A stretch of 64,000 nt of DNA from Leadbetterella byssophila DSM 17132 (GCF_000166395.1 NC_014655.1:3720001-3784000), one strand, 5' to 3'. Shown: positions 16,701 through 25,953, counted from the stretch's first letter. Notes: generated by a model from the letters alone, not told the origin. Translations and numbers: made by a program.

Positions 16701-19700
16701 ATGTAGGGCAAGTGGCATAAAAAATGGTATCCTGCTTCGCTATCAATGTCAGTTCCATTTCAGAGTTTAAGCAATCATCCAGTTTTAAGATCGCCCCTTC
16801 ACAAACGGTCATTCTTTTCACCGTGGGTGCACTTACGACTTTAATTTCTTTCGCACTCGTACTAGCATTATTACAGGATGACTTTTCGCAGCGGTAAATG
16901 GCCCTGACTCTGATAGTAGTGTCTTGATTAAATGGGGGAATGATCCATTTTTCTCCCACAAACATATTTTTCCACGAACCGTCCCATGCTTCCCAAGATA
17001 CTTCACAAGGTGCTACTCCACCGCTACTTTCTACTTCAAGGGAAATGTTTTCCTCTGCGCATACGGTCTCAGGTATGTGCTTCCAAAGGATTTGTGGATC
17101 AGGGAGAATTTCAAATTTTACAGGGTTTGAAGTTTGCTGTCCACATTGGTTTATGGCCACCCTCCTATAGTAGGTGGTTGTCTGCAAGGCAGGGGGATTA
17201 AGGACAATGTTCGTTTCTCCCTGTATGTCAAACCATGTGTCATTTTCGGCGGACATCTGCCATTGATAAGTTTCAGCCACTGGCATTTTCGTGTTGGCTA
17301 TATTTCCCGGATTATATCCTGCACACTGTGAGGAGGCGGTGATCTGTATTTCTCCCGGATCAGGTTTTGGAATCACCTTTATATGTATAGCAAGAGGGGG
17401 AGTGCAGGTATTATCTCCGCACCGAATTTCCAGTGTTTTCGAAATCTCTGCCTCCCAAACCCTCAAGCTTCCCCGATAATCATCAGACCATACCACTTCT
17501 TCCGAACATCCTTCAATATTCAAATGCACAGATGTACCCTGACAGTATTTTTCTTCAAGGCCTGTTACGGTCATACTATTGTCGGAGATGAATTGTATTG
17601 TTGGTTTATAGGGCTCTGAGTAAAATGTACATGCAGAGCTTTTACATGTCACCCAGAGGGAATCGTTCAGGTTTGCAACCCAATATTTTTCTATACCTGT
17701 GCTGCCGTCCCACCACTGAATTTGGCCTGTGCAATTCTTTACTTTAAGTAGGACTTCCTCTCCAATGCAAGCTTTTTCCGGTCCTATAATTTCGGGGATT
17801 TGTGAGGTCACATAGCTTATTCTAGTGGTAGGGCCTGTTATTACACAGTTGGAAGTGAATACTATTCTAGCTCTGTAATAACCCGGTTCGTTTATAGGGA
17901 ATTCCTGATTCTTCAAAGTGGAAAAGGATCCGGTGGTACCTGGTCTATATTGCCATTGAATCTGCTGAATCTCTCCAATAATATCAGGAATAGCGGGGGT
18001 GAAAGCTTCCTCAGGACAAAGACTGACTTGTGTATTAGATCCATTTACTTGATTGACGGATAATTCTACAGTGTCAGAATATATATAGCAGTCATTTTGG
18101 TAGACTTTTGCTCGGTATAAAGAATGGTGGAGGGAACCAGGCGTTGAGGCTATTCTCAATCTGTTCTGAGTTTCCCCATCAATATTTTCAAATTTTCCGT
18201 TACTCCACATCTCCCACTGCACATTTGCAGTAGTTTGTAATTGAAATGTGGCAATATTTCCTTCACAAACGACCAGAGAAGAAGGCTGACTTATAATCTG
18301 CGGCAAGGGATACTCCGGAATTTGGATTAAGGTATCAAATTTACAGCCCGTAGAATCCTGATATTTCAACTGGTAATTTCCAGGGCTGAAATACATATGG
18401 CTTATGTCAAGATTTTCATAGAAAAAATTAGGATTAGGACTCAGTTTGTAGCCTTTCTCGCAGCTTGTTTCTACGATGTTTAAGATTGGTTTTTCAAATT
18501 CTCTGTAAGGAAGTTCAATGGGGAAGGGGTCAGTAAGGCAAAACAATCCTTCTATTTCTTTTCCTCGAGTTAAGAATAGGGTCTGCTTCCCTTGATGGAT
18601 AGTAATACTATTGTTTTGCCCAATCACTTCATCATTCTGCCACCAGAAGAGGTCCTCCTCTATTCCACTAGCCTTGATTTCCCATCCTTCACAAGACCAC
18701 GGTTTTATGGTAATTTCAGGAATCATGAAGTTCATTTTAACTTCTGATATGCTGAATGTGTCATTTTGAATGCAAACACCCGCTATGGATTGTACTGTGT
18801 ATTCCCCTTTTTCAGTGAGTTCAAATTCTCCTTGTGTATTTTCAGATACCTTAATTCCTTCATGATAAAGACGGTATTCCGTTGGCAAGTTGGAGTAAAT
18901 AGATAGGTATGATTTTCTATTATAGGGCCCTTCTCCACAGATTTGGGTACTTGTCAAATGCGGATAGATGCTGGGATGGCTTTGTTTTACAATAGTAATA
19001 GGCTTTGTTAAACTAGAGCAACCTTCTTCATTATAGGACTTTACATATTTGATTTCCTCGGGTTTTACACTGGCTTCACCTTTTAGATTTAGCCATACCA
19101 CGTCTTGTAGATTAGGAAGCTCCTCACACACGACCAGGGTATCACTCAGTTGAGGTGGAATAGGTTTAGGTATAACATGGAGAAGGGCAATATGGGAAAG
19201 AACAGTACATGTTTCTGTCCTTACCTCGCATTGAATGGTGGCATTTGAAAGGTTTTCAGTGGGTAGAAATAATTGGGAATGATTCTCTGCTACCTCTACA
19301 CCGTCTACCATCCAGCGATAAGATAATATTAGGGAGGTATCACCCTTTATCTTAAAGATGGCGGTATCTCCTGCGCAGACCGACTGATCATCTAGTTCAA
19401 TTATAGGTTTCTCATGCACCTGAACTTTCCATATCAATGCAGAGTCTTTTCCGCAGGTCCCTTCAAGTACCGCGGAATAGCCTGCTGATTCCTCAGCGAT
19501 AATTTGCGGCAATGTGAGTACTTGATCTTTATACCAGGTTAAGGTACCTTCACCTGAATATGTAGAGCTTAAGTGAAGCGTATCCCCCTGACAAACCGAT
19601 AAGACACTTAATTCTTGAGTGATCTTTGAAGCTGGCAGGACTTTAATGTCAAAAGCCAAGGTATCCGAGTAACAATGAGCATTAGTACTCCAATACTTCA

Positions 19701-21063
19701 ACTGAGCGCTCTCTTCTAATTTTGGTAGGGCTAAATACATATTCTCCTGTACCAACAAGCTGTCCCAATCCTGAGTGGGATGCCGGAAAAATAGCAGGTT
19801 AGGGTTATTTTCAAATTCTTCAAACTCCAAGCGAATGTACTCCGTTTCAGGACAAATGGGAGAGAGTGGTGATAGGCTAAGCACGGGTTCTGGGTGAATG
19901 ATTATTGGGAAATAATTCCAAGGGCTATAGCATCCCTTCTCATTTTTAGTTCTGTAGTAATACGTGGTAGATCCATTCAAAGTGTCTGTTGTAAATGCTG
20001 TAGTGGGTCCATATAAATCTCCCTTTAAAGTATCTGTAGTCCAATACATACTTTGCTCTGTCTGTATCAAAAATTTCTCCGGACCACAATGCGATAGCGT
20101 ATCTAAAGAGTGGGGCTTCTCAGGTCGGGGGTGAATGATATAGTTCGTTCTGCTACTTTCTAGATAGCATACTGTAGTATCAAATTTTGAGCCGTTAAAA
20201 CTTATACTGGGAAAGCCTACGCGTACGCGAAATGCGGTTTCATTGGTTTGAATATTTTTCACCAGGAGGTTTTTCTCCTGAATACCTTTGAATCTTATGC
20301 TGTCTTGTATGATTTGGTAGTTGGCTGTGCCTGCACGCATCCACCACTGGAAGGAGAGTGCATCTTCCCCTACTGTAGCAGGGTAGAAGAGCACGGAATC
20401 TCCTTCGCAAAAGGGTTTAGAGGTGGTGGGTGATACAGAAGTGCTCAGTTGGTGTACTTTTAACCTAGCCACTGAGGTCCAGGCTTCACATCCATATTCG
20501 TCCGTGGCTTTGAGACGAAACAATAGTCCGTCATGTGCATTGATCAATCCTGTGACCTTTAAGGTAGGGCTTAAAGCTCCTGAAAATTTACCTCCATTCA
20601 CAATAGGACTAAATTCTCCGCCTGTGGAGCTTTCCCACTGAAAGGAGGTAGCTTGAGGTATTTCAGCAATAAAGGTTGCATTAGTGCCATTGCACAAGGC
20701 TTGATCTTGAGGTTGAATGCTTGGACTTAGCTTTCTAATAAGGACAGTATGCGGATCTCCTAATACGTTTTGACCATTTTGACCTTTTAGCAATATTCTA
20801 ATATTTAAATCTCCCTCTGAGGAGGTGATTGGAAAGCTAATTATAGGTTCTGGATGTTGAATAATAGTAAGGGTATCCCATTCACCTGTGATTGGATTTT
20901 CTTTGAGGAAATAAGCCTGAAGCGCGCTGGAAACTTTAGCAGAGAATGTGACTGTTTCCCCGGAGCAGGCTACCGCTTTATCTGACTTAAGGGGTTCTAT
21001 AAACTGTGGATTTTGAGCATATAAATTCCAACTCAAAACCATTAATGGCAGGAGTAATTTCAT
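13783..21063 (-). CDS. Giant secreted Ig-like/PKD-like repeat protein with T9SS-type C-terminus
   Basis: A 2426-residue secreted or surface protein. It begins with a signal peptide (MKLLLPLMVLSWNLYAQ) and consists of a long chain of beta-sandwich domains of about 80-100 residues. The recurring pattern is a Cys-Glx-Gly opening (VACSGETVTF, FCEGDSVLF, VCAGDTAIF, VCEGNIATF and many more), a central Trp-containing strand (FQWWM, YRWMV, YQWQM) and a strand ending in a second Cys. Such Ig-like repeats are common in Bacteroidota adhesins. The final 80 residues (GYPISDRFYLKW to [23 protein letters not shown]) resemble a type A sorting domain of the type IX secretion system, though the usual YPNP motif is degenerate. 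It is probably displayed on or released from the cell surface. The gene overlaps rfbC by 11 bases at its 3' end. Confidence 0.85.
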   Translation of the reverse strand: MKLLLPLMVLSWNLYAQNPQFIEPLKSDKAVACSGETVTFSAKVSSALQAYFLKENPITGEWDTLTIIQHPEPIISFPITSSEGDLNIRILLKGQNGQNVLGDPHTVLIRKLSPSIQPQDQALCNGTNATFIAEIPQATSFQWESSTGGEFSPIVNGGKFSGALSPTLKVTGLINAHDGLLFRLKATDEYGCEAWTSVARLKVHQLSTSVSPTTSKPFCEGDSVLFYPATVGEDALSFQWWMRAGTANYQIIQDSIRFKGIQEKNLLVKNIQTNETAFRVRVGFPSISFNGSKFDTTVCYLESSRTNYIIHPRPEKPHSLDTLSHCGPEKFLIQTEQSMYWTTDTLKGDLYGPTTAFTTDTLNGSTTYYYRTKNEKGCYSPWNYFPIIIHPEPVLSLSPLSPICPETEYIRLEFEEFENNPNLLFFRHPTQDWDSLLVQENMYLALPKLEESAQLKYWSTNAHCYSDTLAFDIKVLPASKITQELSVLSVCQGDTLHLSSTYSGEGTLTWYKDQVLTLPQIIAEESAGYSAVLEGTCGKDSALIWKVQVHEKPIIELDDQSVCAGDTAIFKIKGDTSLILSYRWMVDGVEVAENHSQLFLPTENLSNATIQCEVRTETCTVLSHIALLHVIPKPIPPQLSDTLVVCEELPNLQDVVWLNLKGEASVKPEEIKYVKSYNEEGCSSLTKPITIVKQSHPSIYPHLTSTQICGEGPYNRKSYLSIYSNLPTEYRLYHEGIKVSENTQGEFELTEKGEYTVQSIAGVCIQNDTFSISEVKMNFMIPEITIKPWSCEGWEIKASGIEEDLFWWQNDEVIGQNNSITIHQGKQTLFLTRGKEIEGLFCLTDPFPIELPYREFEKPILNIVETSCEKGYKLSPNPNFFYENLDISHMYFSPGNYQLKYQDSTGCKFDTLIQIPEYPLPQIISQPSSLVVCEGNIATFQLQTTANVQWEMWSNGKFENIDGETQNRLRIASTPGSLHHSLYRAKVYQNDCYIYSDTVELSVNQVNGSNTQVSLCPEEAFTPAIPDIIGEIQQIQWQYRPGTTGSFSTLKNQEFPINEPGYYRARIVFTSNCVITGPTTRISYVTSQIPEIIGPEKACIGEEVLLKVKNCTGQIQWWDGSTGIEKYWVANLNDSLWVTCKSSACTFYSEPYKPTIQFISDNSMTVTGLEEKYCQGTSVHLNIEGCSEEVVWSDDYRGSLRVWEAEISKTLEIRCGDNTCTPPLAIHIKVIPKPDPGEIQITASSQCAGYNPGNIANTKMPVAETYQWQMSAENDTWFDIQGETNIVLNPPALQTTTYYRRVAINQCGQQTSNPVKFEILPDPQILWKHIPETVCAEENISLEVESSGGVAPCEVSWEAWDGSWKNMFVGEKWIIPPFNQDTTIRVRAIYRCEKSSCNNASTSAKEIKVVSAPTVKRMTVCEGAILKLDDCLNSEMELTLIAKQDTIFYATCPTFCGSKSVRYEITVVPKPSLPVNLTHEFQLDSAIFIAKGDSLIWFTSATSTTALSTPPIRSILGKHTLYVANYRNGCSSDRLKIETTVVRPLIISRTDFTFTACEGKSAEFDPQIEGAISYVWERKRPSDSVFEIFSEQKTLKISRAGNNESPEGTVYRGKFSNGIEVIVIEEIPLKLNEFIGTLANRTICRGEELALSISNQIKGNIKEFNWENRAGTGSEWEKYSSEEILQYNPPSNINSTQFRCVLNFEEGCSITTDLMTLKIGEVPTKPEDIELQYCLNEKPAKLNIQAPNNWKIKWLEWKPDISTDQAITYSYPFSYEGPEGCTSEKAFLHIIVKDLPGFPFNTTPPSARGSITFSAEGKDLIWYSSMSTKNGQTYPPTFTTNGKKRYYVTQTDGCESERLLIESEVLPAFTITSQPQDMANCEGNTSTFRVRASGGSGIQYQWQIWVDSLYQDIADATQQDLRISPVTESIKVRCRLILDGDTLYSQTAGLFVNKVLSTPKEISLCENALHDFSFIPYEGKVADFEWQIRNGSSYSTIAEPQSQGTFRVRITFESGCIRYTDPFQVSIKEIKEISITDTLCPYNDIAEWLLENDLTLIDSIPPLVVQNLNSDFKAKNLDGCTVEIRNFSPQLRTVPSVKDTSINLHIVEKFVDSLWIYWNEKWVNNIPMDSSHTYIYKIKSENACFTDTARIHISTAIPYLLANVDTLITQFQHNNTYLATFDGKVFGKSVNKPDSIKIELKIQGPFTRQIYVQNTKPTSLTLYFHRMEITPGSQLYFSTDQNTWDIINGTLDSVNAEILGISFTAAETGWYRLASSANTSLLPNEDNATTLLINSEEENIENQKSTNATFWPNSPESNLPVTEHESKEKYYSIRYGDSELQRIEIPQRECMLIGYPISDRFYLKWQEIQTLEIWDAVGRSIPLSWSTSKKDEIEVRIKKTVPSGQYLVKASNQKGQICMKKIWINP

Positions 21064-21082
21064 AGCTGTGTGGATTTTGGTA

Positions 21083-21114
21083 CGAATTTATAGTAGTTCA
21101 TTCCATTGATCCAA
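21083..21114 (-). promoter_or_regulatory. Possible promoter of the giant Ig-like protein gene
   Basis: On the minus strand TTGG (21111-21114) and TAAATTCG (21083-21090) are separated by 20 bases. The -7 element matches TAnnTTTG in all fixed positions but one, and lies 19 bases upstream of the ATG. Suggestive only. Confidence 0.3.
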
Positions 21115-21157
21115 GGCAGCTAGGATATACTTGAAATTTACTTATCTGAGGATAAAA

Positions 21158-21186
21158 AAAAGCCCCCAAGTTATCTTGGAGGCTTT
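21158..21186 (-). terminator. Intrinsic terminator of the Fn3 protein gene
   Basis: Downstream of the gene ending at 21206, AAGCCCCCAAG and CTTGGAGGCTT form a stem with one mismatch around a TTAT loop; on the minus strand it is followed by a run of T (AAAAAAA on the plus strand at 21154-21160). Confidence 0.75.
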
Positions 21187-21205
21187 ATAAAATCATTTTT
21201 ATAGA

Positions 21206-23299
21206 TTATAATTTGATGATCTTTTTGGAGACCTTTTCCTTGCCGTCAGACAAGGTAAGGTTATAGGAGCCTGGAGCCAGGTTTGGAACCTTGATCTGTA
21301 CCGTTTGGTCATCACTGAAATTGATCTCTTTTTCTAGAACCAAAATGTTCGTTTGGTTATAGATCTTTAAGGTATATTTACTCTTCACATCAGCATTCTC
21401 AGCTTTGATACTGATAGATTCCGAAATAGGGTTAGGGAATACAGTAGCATCAAAAACGAAGCCTGAAGCAGCCGCAGGGATAATGATCTTCGCAGGAAGA
21501 GAGTAGTTGGAATATTGGAAGGCTCTATTCCATGCCCTTACTCTATAGAAGTAAGTTTTTCCTTCACTGATATTATTATCGGTGTAAGTTTCTACATCTT
21601 TACCTAGTTCACCAATCACTATGTATTCGTTTCCTCCATCTGTTGATTTTTCAACGAAGTACTTCTCTTCTTTATGCGTATCATCTACCCAAGTTAGGAC
21701 AACTGAATTTCCTTGCTTCTTAGCTGTAAGGCCATAAGGGGCGCTTGGAGCTGAAGTGAATCCTACTGTAAATGGACCTACCACAGAATAACCTGATGCA
21801 CCCACCCAGTTTTCAGCTTTAACTCTGTAATAGTAAGAAACTCCTTCATCAACTCTAACATCTTTAAAACGAACTACATTTTCTTTCACAAAAGCTAAAA
21901 GGGTATAATTTGTTCCGTCTAAAGACCTTTCTATATAATACTGACCTTCATCTTTAACATCATCCCACCATATTTCTACGTAGTTGTTCTTGAAATTATC
22001 TGCAAATACACCTCCATAAATATTAGCTGGTCTTTGAGGAGGACCATAAGTAGTATCTTTTGCACTGGAATACCCAGAAGGATACAGTTGTTTATCACTG
22101 TGGGCTCTCAAGAAAATCTCTACTATTGAACCAGGTTGTAAGTTCTTAATAGAATACTCTTGCGGTGCATAGGGAGGAAGATCTGCTACATGTTGTCTAG
22201 GGCTACCATTGATACTGATTTGAACCTCTGTATTGGCAATGATATTTGTTTTACAAGTGTTATCCTGAACACCTAAATCCCATTTGAAGGTGATTTCGTT
22301 CGGCGTCTTATAGATCGTCTTGATATTCACCGGGTTATTTGGTTCAGTCCAGTTCTTAGTACCAATAGTATGTACCCCTGAAAGTCTATTCGCTGTAGAA
22401 TTTTGCGTCTCAATTCTATAGTTATAAACCATTCCAGGTTCTGCACCACTCCAGAAGAAGAATTTCTCATTAGCGTTTACATTACCAATATTCGTAAAAT
22501 TCCAAGGGTCTGTAATGGTAGAAGCCTGAACCACTACATACATAATATCTTCCTGTCCTGAGGCGTAGTCCCAAGTGAACGCTACACCATACGGACAATC
22601 CTGTTCTGTCTTGAAATTGATGGCTGCAGGAGGTGGAGCTACTTTTGTAGTTTCGTATTTAATATCCGTATACGCAGATTGGTCTTTCACTGTAGAACCT
22701 GACTTTCTCAATGATTTCACAGAAATCATATATTGAGTTTTAGCTTTTAGAGCTGTCAGTTTGAAAACGGTTTCCGGTCCTGTTTTTAATACTTCATGTT
22801 CTACTGCAGGTCCATCACCTTCAACTTTTACCATGAAGTGAGTAGCATACTTGTTCGTGTCTAACAGACGAAGTACAATCTCGTCAAAGGTGGTGTAAGC
22901 CGTCTCTATAGCAAAATTAGGTTTAGCCAATTGACGAGCTATAAGTACATTTACAGTAGTACTATACGGAGAGTAAGCGGTGTCTACTTTGGGTACAGTA
23001 AGCGCTTTAAACGCACGAACACGCACGTTATATACTGTATCTAATTTTAGATTACTCAAAGTAGCATTCAAAGTAGTCAACTTTACGGTAGAGTCTATTA
23101 CTGTGGAACCTTTGACATTGTAATAGACTTTATAGCCGTCAGGCGTAGCACCTGAAGTAGGAGCTACCCACTCTATTAAGGCCTTGTTTTCTAAATTAAT
23201 CTGAGCTGCCGTTACGCCCGTAGGTGCATTAGGAGCAGTCTGAGAATAACCAAATACGCTGCTCATTACAAGAGCAAGAAGTAGTAGGGTTCTTTTCAT
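21206..23299 (-). CDS. Secreted multi-domain fibronectin type III protein with T9SS sorting domain
   Basis: A 697-residue secreted protein. It starts with a signal peptide (MKRTLLLLALVMSSVFGYSQ), followed by roughly six Fn3-like domains recognisable from PxAPTGVTAAQ, the VxWxAP-type strands, GYKVYYN, TVYNVRVRAF, SYYYRVKAEN and TYFYRVRAWN. The last 80 residues form a classical type A sorting domain for the type IX secretion system: VFPNPISESISI, YTLKIYNQTN, LAPGSYNLTLSDGKEKVSKKIIKL. It is therefore expected to be exported across the outer membrane and anchored or released. I chose ATG 23299; the open frame extends to 23401, but the extra 34 residues precede the signal peptide and cover a TACTTTTG promoter element. 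Confidence 0.88.
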   Translation of the reverse strand: MKRTLLLLALVMSSVFGYSQTAPNAPTGVTAAQINLENKALIEWVAPTSGATPDGYKVYYNVKGSTVIDSTVKLTTLNATLSNLKLDTVYNVRVRAFKALTVPKVDTAYSPYSTTVNVLIARQLAKPNFAIETAYTTFDEIVLRLLDTNKYATHFMVKVEGDGPAVEHEVLKTGPETVFKLTALKAKTQYMISVKSLRKSGSTVKDQSAYTDIKYETTKVAPPPAAINFKTEQDCPYGVAFTWDYASGQEDIMYVVVQASTITDPWNFTNIGNVNANEKFFFWSGAEPGMVYNYRIETQNSTANRLSGVHTIGTKNWTEPNNPVNIKTIYKTPNEITFKWDLGVQDNTCKTNIIANTEVQISINGSPRQHVADLPPYAPQEYSIKNLQPGSIVEIFLRAHSDKQLYPSGYSSAKDTTYGPPQRPANIYGGVFADNFKNNYVEIWWDDVKDEGQYYIERSLDGTNYTLLAFVKENVVRFKDVRVDEGVSYYYRVKAENWVGASGYSVVGPFTVGFTSAPSAPYGLTAKKQGNSVVLTWVDDTHKEEKYFVEKSTDGGNEYIVIGELGKDVETYTDNNISEGKTYFYRVRAWNRAFQYSNYSLPAKIIIPAAASGFVFDATVFPNPISESISIKAENADVKSKYTLKIYNQTNILVLEKEINFSDDQTVQIKVPNLAPGSYNLTLSDGKEKVSKKIIKL

Positions 23300-23333
23300 G
23301 GAGGGCTTGTTTAATCCATTTGATGATAATAAG

Positions 23334-23341
23334 ACAAAAGT
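23334..23341 (-). promoter_or_regulatory. -7 element TACTTTTG of the Fn3 protein gene
   Basis: On the minus strand TACTTTTG (TAnnTTTG) is located about 34 bases upstream of the chosen ATG at 23299, within the region that a longer start would make coding. No -33 element at normal spacing is obvious. Confidence 0.45.
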
Positions 23342-23420
23342 ACAATCAAATTCAAAATTATGGAAATAAGTTTTTATAAATTTATTTATATAGTTTATCA
23401 TTTATTGGTGATTTTTTCGC

Positions 23421-23450
23421 TTTGAATTATAAGTATTCTAAGTACATTTG
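23421..23450 (+). promoter_or_regulatory. Bacteroidota-type promoter TTTG-N18-TACATTTG
   Basis: TTTG at 23421-23424 (-33 element) and TACATTTG at 23443-23450 (-7 element) are separated by 18 bases, an exact fit to the known Bacteroidota housekeeping promoter layout. Transcription would begin about 5-8 bases later, which rules out the TTG at 23448 as a start and supports ATG 23475 for the desaturase-family gene. Confidence 0.7.
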
Positions 23451-23474
23451 CAAAAACCCTTGGTATATAACGTT

Positions 23475-24749
23475 ATGGAAAGTTACGCCCAAATTCTGTT
23501 GATAGCAGCGCCGGTATTTTTGATCTTAGTCTTAAGTGAAAAGTTATACGGTTATCTTCGTTTTAGGCATGCATTTAGAAGCATGGATACCATTTCAAGC
23601 CTAAGTTCGGGATACACTAATGTTCTGAAAGATGTATTGGGTTTAAGCATCACTATTCTTAGTTATGAGTGGTTTTATAATAAAGTGGCCCTTTTTGAAA
23701 TCAAGTCCACTTTTTGGGTATATACCGCCGCATTCATAGCGCTGGACTTTGCGGGGTACTGGATTCATCGCTTGTCGCATAGCATCAATTTCTTCTGGAA
23801 TAGGCACGTGATCCATCATAGTAGTGAAGAGTTTGATTTGGCTTGTGCGTTGCGTCAAAGCATTTCCGTCTTTGTTAATATTTTCTCCTTCTTTTTAATT
23901 CCTGCCGCTATATTGGGTGTAAAGCCTGAAGTAATAGCGGTTGTGGCTCCTTTGCATTTGTTTGCGCAGTTTTGGTACCATACTATTTATATTAATAAAA
24001 TGGGTTTTCTGGAGAAGATTATCGTCACTCCTTCCCATCATCGTGTGCATCATGCCATTAATCCGGAGTACCTGGATAAAAATCACGGACAGATTTTCAT
24101 TTTTTGGGATAAACTATTTGGCACTTATCAAGAAGAATTAGAAGAAGTTCCGCCGGTTTTTGGGGTGACCCGACCTATGAGAACCTGGAATCCCATGAAG
24201 ATCAATTTTAAGCATCTGGCTTTGCTTATCCACGATGCATGGAGAGCTCCAGATTGGAAAGATAAGTTTACCATCTGGTTTAAACCTACGGGGTGGAGGC
24301 CTGAAGGTTTTGAGGAGAAGTACCCGGTAGTGAAAATTGAGGATCCTTACCACTTTGAAAAATATGACACACCCTTTGGCTTGCCATCCAGAATCTTTAT
24401 TTGGGCACAATTCTTAACTACTCTCGGATTCCTTATCTGGTTATTCGCACACGTGGGGCAATTGTCGCTAATAAGTATGCTAAGTTTTGGAGGCTTCATT
24501 TTTATCACCATCTATGCTTATACTGACATGATGGATAAGAATAAATCCTTCCTGCTTTTTGAAGGGATTAAGGCAGTTTATGGTACTTGTTTTTTGATGG
24601 GAACGGAGTATTGGAAGCCTTTATTCTATGAAAATGGAGAAACCTTTTTCATAGCTTACTTAGGTTTCTCCATCCTTTGTTCTTTGTATGTATATCTTAA
24701 AGAGATTACTCCTCAAGGAAGTTCAGATCTCGATTATGCGTCTCTCTAA
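23475..24749 (+). CDS. Sterol desaturase / fatty acid hydroxylase superfamily membrane protein
   Basis: A 424-residue integral membrane di-iron enzyme that would hydroxylate or desaturate a lipid. Seven or so hydrophobic segments surround the three histidine boxes of the superfamily: HRLSH (about residue 98), HVIHH (about 111-115) and HRVHHA (about 192-197), with a further His in NKNHGQIF. The C-terminal third (about 290-420) has additional membrane segments, making it longer than the minimal 270-residue family member; this two-part form is common in Bacteroidota. The exact substrate (sterol-like lipid, sphingolipid or carotenoid) cannot be read from the sequence. It is preceded by a strong promoter match and overlaps the convergent MFS gene by 44 bases. 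Confidence 0.85.
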   Translation: MESYAQILLIAAPVFLILVLSEKLYGYLRFRHAFRSMDTISSLSSGYTNVLKDVLGLSITILSYEWFYNKVALFEIKSTFWVYTAAFIALDFAGYWIHRLSHSINFFWNRHVIHHSSEEFDLACALRQSISVFVNIFSFFLIPAAILGVKPEVIAVVAPLHLFAQFWYHTIYINKMGFLEKIIVTPSHHRVHHAINPEYLDKNHGQIFIFWDKLFGTYQEELEEVPPVFGVTRPMRTWNPMKINFKHLALLIHDAWRAPDWKDKFTIWFKPTGWRPEGFEEKYPVVKIEDPYHFEKYDTPFGLPSRIFIWAQFLTTLGFLIWLFAHVGQLSLISMLSFGGFIFITIYAYTDMMDKNKSFLLFEGIKAVYGTCFLMGTEYWKPLFYENGETFFIAYLGFSILCSLYVYLKEITPQGSSDLDYASL

Positions 24750-25953
24750 CGGTTAATGTAGAGTAGAAACCAATAACATAGCAGATTAAAGCTACAATTG
24801 CTCCTGCCATGATGGTACCTGCACTGGGTTTAATCCAGGTAAATAAGGTGGTCATAATAACTACTGCACCTCTCACCATATTAGGAATAGTAGTAGCGGC
24901 GGTTGCTCTTAAATTGGTGCCGAATTGTTCCGCGCCCACGGTCACAAACATGGCCCAATATCCCGTCCAGAATCCTAACCAGACACAAGTGGCATAAACA
25001 GTGGTTACAGTCTTCATACCTCCAAACAAGTAGTATAAAACACCTAGTAATGACATCCCCATCATCAAGGCTATGGCCTTCTTTCGGGATGCTAACGCAT
25101 GACTGATAAATCCACTTAATAAATCTCCTACAGAGATACCCACATACGCCCACATGATGGCCATTCCCGGTTTAACTTTTTCCGGAATACCCAGAGCTTC
25201 CCCGAATTGGTTACTTAAATACACCAAGATTCCAATACAGAACCATGTAGGTAGTCCTATACCAATACATTTCATGTACTTGATGAAGCGCTGCTTATCT
25301 GTAAAAAAGGCAAAGAAGTTGCCTTTCGTCACCTCTTCTTTCTTAGCAATAGAGGTAAACATTCCTGACTCCAGAACCCCTACTCTTAAAAGTAAAAGTA
25401 AAATTCCCATAGCTCCACCAACGAAATACGCTATGGTCCAATCTCCGCTCCACTGAACGGTATAATTTGCAATTACCGCCCCAAATAGACCCACACCAGC
25501 CACTAAGGAGGTGCCTTTCGCCCGTAACCTTGGAGGTAAAACCTCTGACACCAAAGTGATGCCTGCACCTAATTCTCCTGCTAAACCAACCCCGGCAATG
25601 AATCTAAGCCATTTGTAGGCTACTATATTGTCCATGAAGGTAATGTGTGGTAAAAATCCACAGGCAATATTGGCTATGGAGTAGGTAATGATGGAACCAA
25701 AAAGTACGGAGAGTCTTCCTTTTTTGTCTCCTAATGATCCCCAAAGTATACCTCCTAGCAGGAGTCCAATCATTTGGTGGTTAATAATCTGTACACCAAT
25801 GGAGTCAACCTCTGCCGGACTAAGTCCTAAGCTTTCTAGACTGGGTACGCGTACAATTCCGAATAGTTGAAGGTCATAGATATCTACGAAGTATCCCAAT
25901 GCCGCTATGATCACCGGCATACTGAACAGGTGCTTTAAATCTGACTTTTCCAT
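24706..25953 (-). CDS. MFS transporter, 12 membrane segments
   Basis: A 415-residue inner-membrane secondary transporter. The MFS loop 2-3 motif is present as GSLGDKKGRLSVLFG (about 66-80), and the helix 4-5 region WLRFIAGVGLAGELGAGITLVSEVLPPRLRAKG (about 110-145) is typical of the sugar-acid/aromatic-acid proton symporter groups. Twelve hydrophobic segments can be counted. The substrate is unknown. It starts 7 bases after the stop of upp on the same strand, so both are probably co-transcribed, which makes a nucleobase or nucleoside-related substrate worth considering; the family pattern alone does not show this. I use ATG 25953 (MEKSDLKHLF). The 3' end overlaps the convergent desaturase-family gene by 44 bases. 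Confidence 0.82.
   Translation of the reverse strand: MEKSDLKHLFSMPVIIAALGYFVDIYDLQLFGIVRVPSLESLGLSPAEVDSIGVQIINHQMIGLLLGGILWGSLGDKKGRLSVLFGSIITYSIANIACGFLPHITFMDNIVAYKWLRFIAGVGLAGELGAGITLVSEVLPPRLRAKGTSLVAGVGLFGAVIANYTVQWSGDWTIAYFVGGAMGILLLLLRVGVLESGMFTSIAKKEEVTKGNFFAFFTDKQRFIKYMKCIGIGLPTWFCIGILVYLSNQFGEALGIPEKVKPGMAIMWAYVGISVGDLLSGFISHALASRKKAIALMMGMSLLGVLYYLFGGMKTVTTVYATCVWLGFWTGYWAMFVTVGAEQFGTNLRATAATTIPNMVRGAVVIMTTLFTWIKPSAGTIMAGAIVALICYVIGFYSTLTVRETHNRDLNFLEE

Noticed and set aside
16924-17619. Several overlapping plus-strand frames of 60-80 codons inside the giant surface protein gene
   Set aside because: They are antisense to an intact 2426-codon gene, overlap one another and have no recognisable domains.
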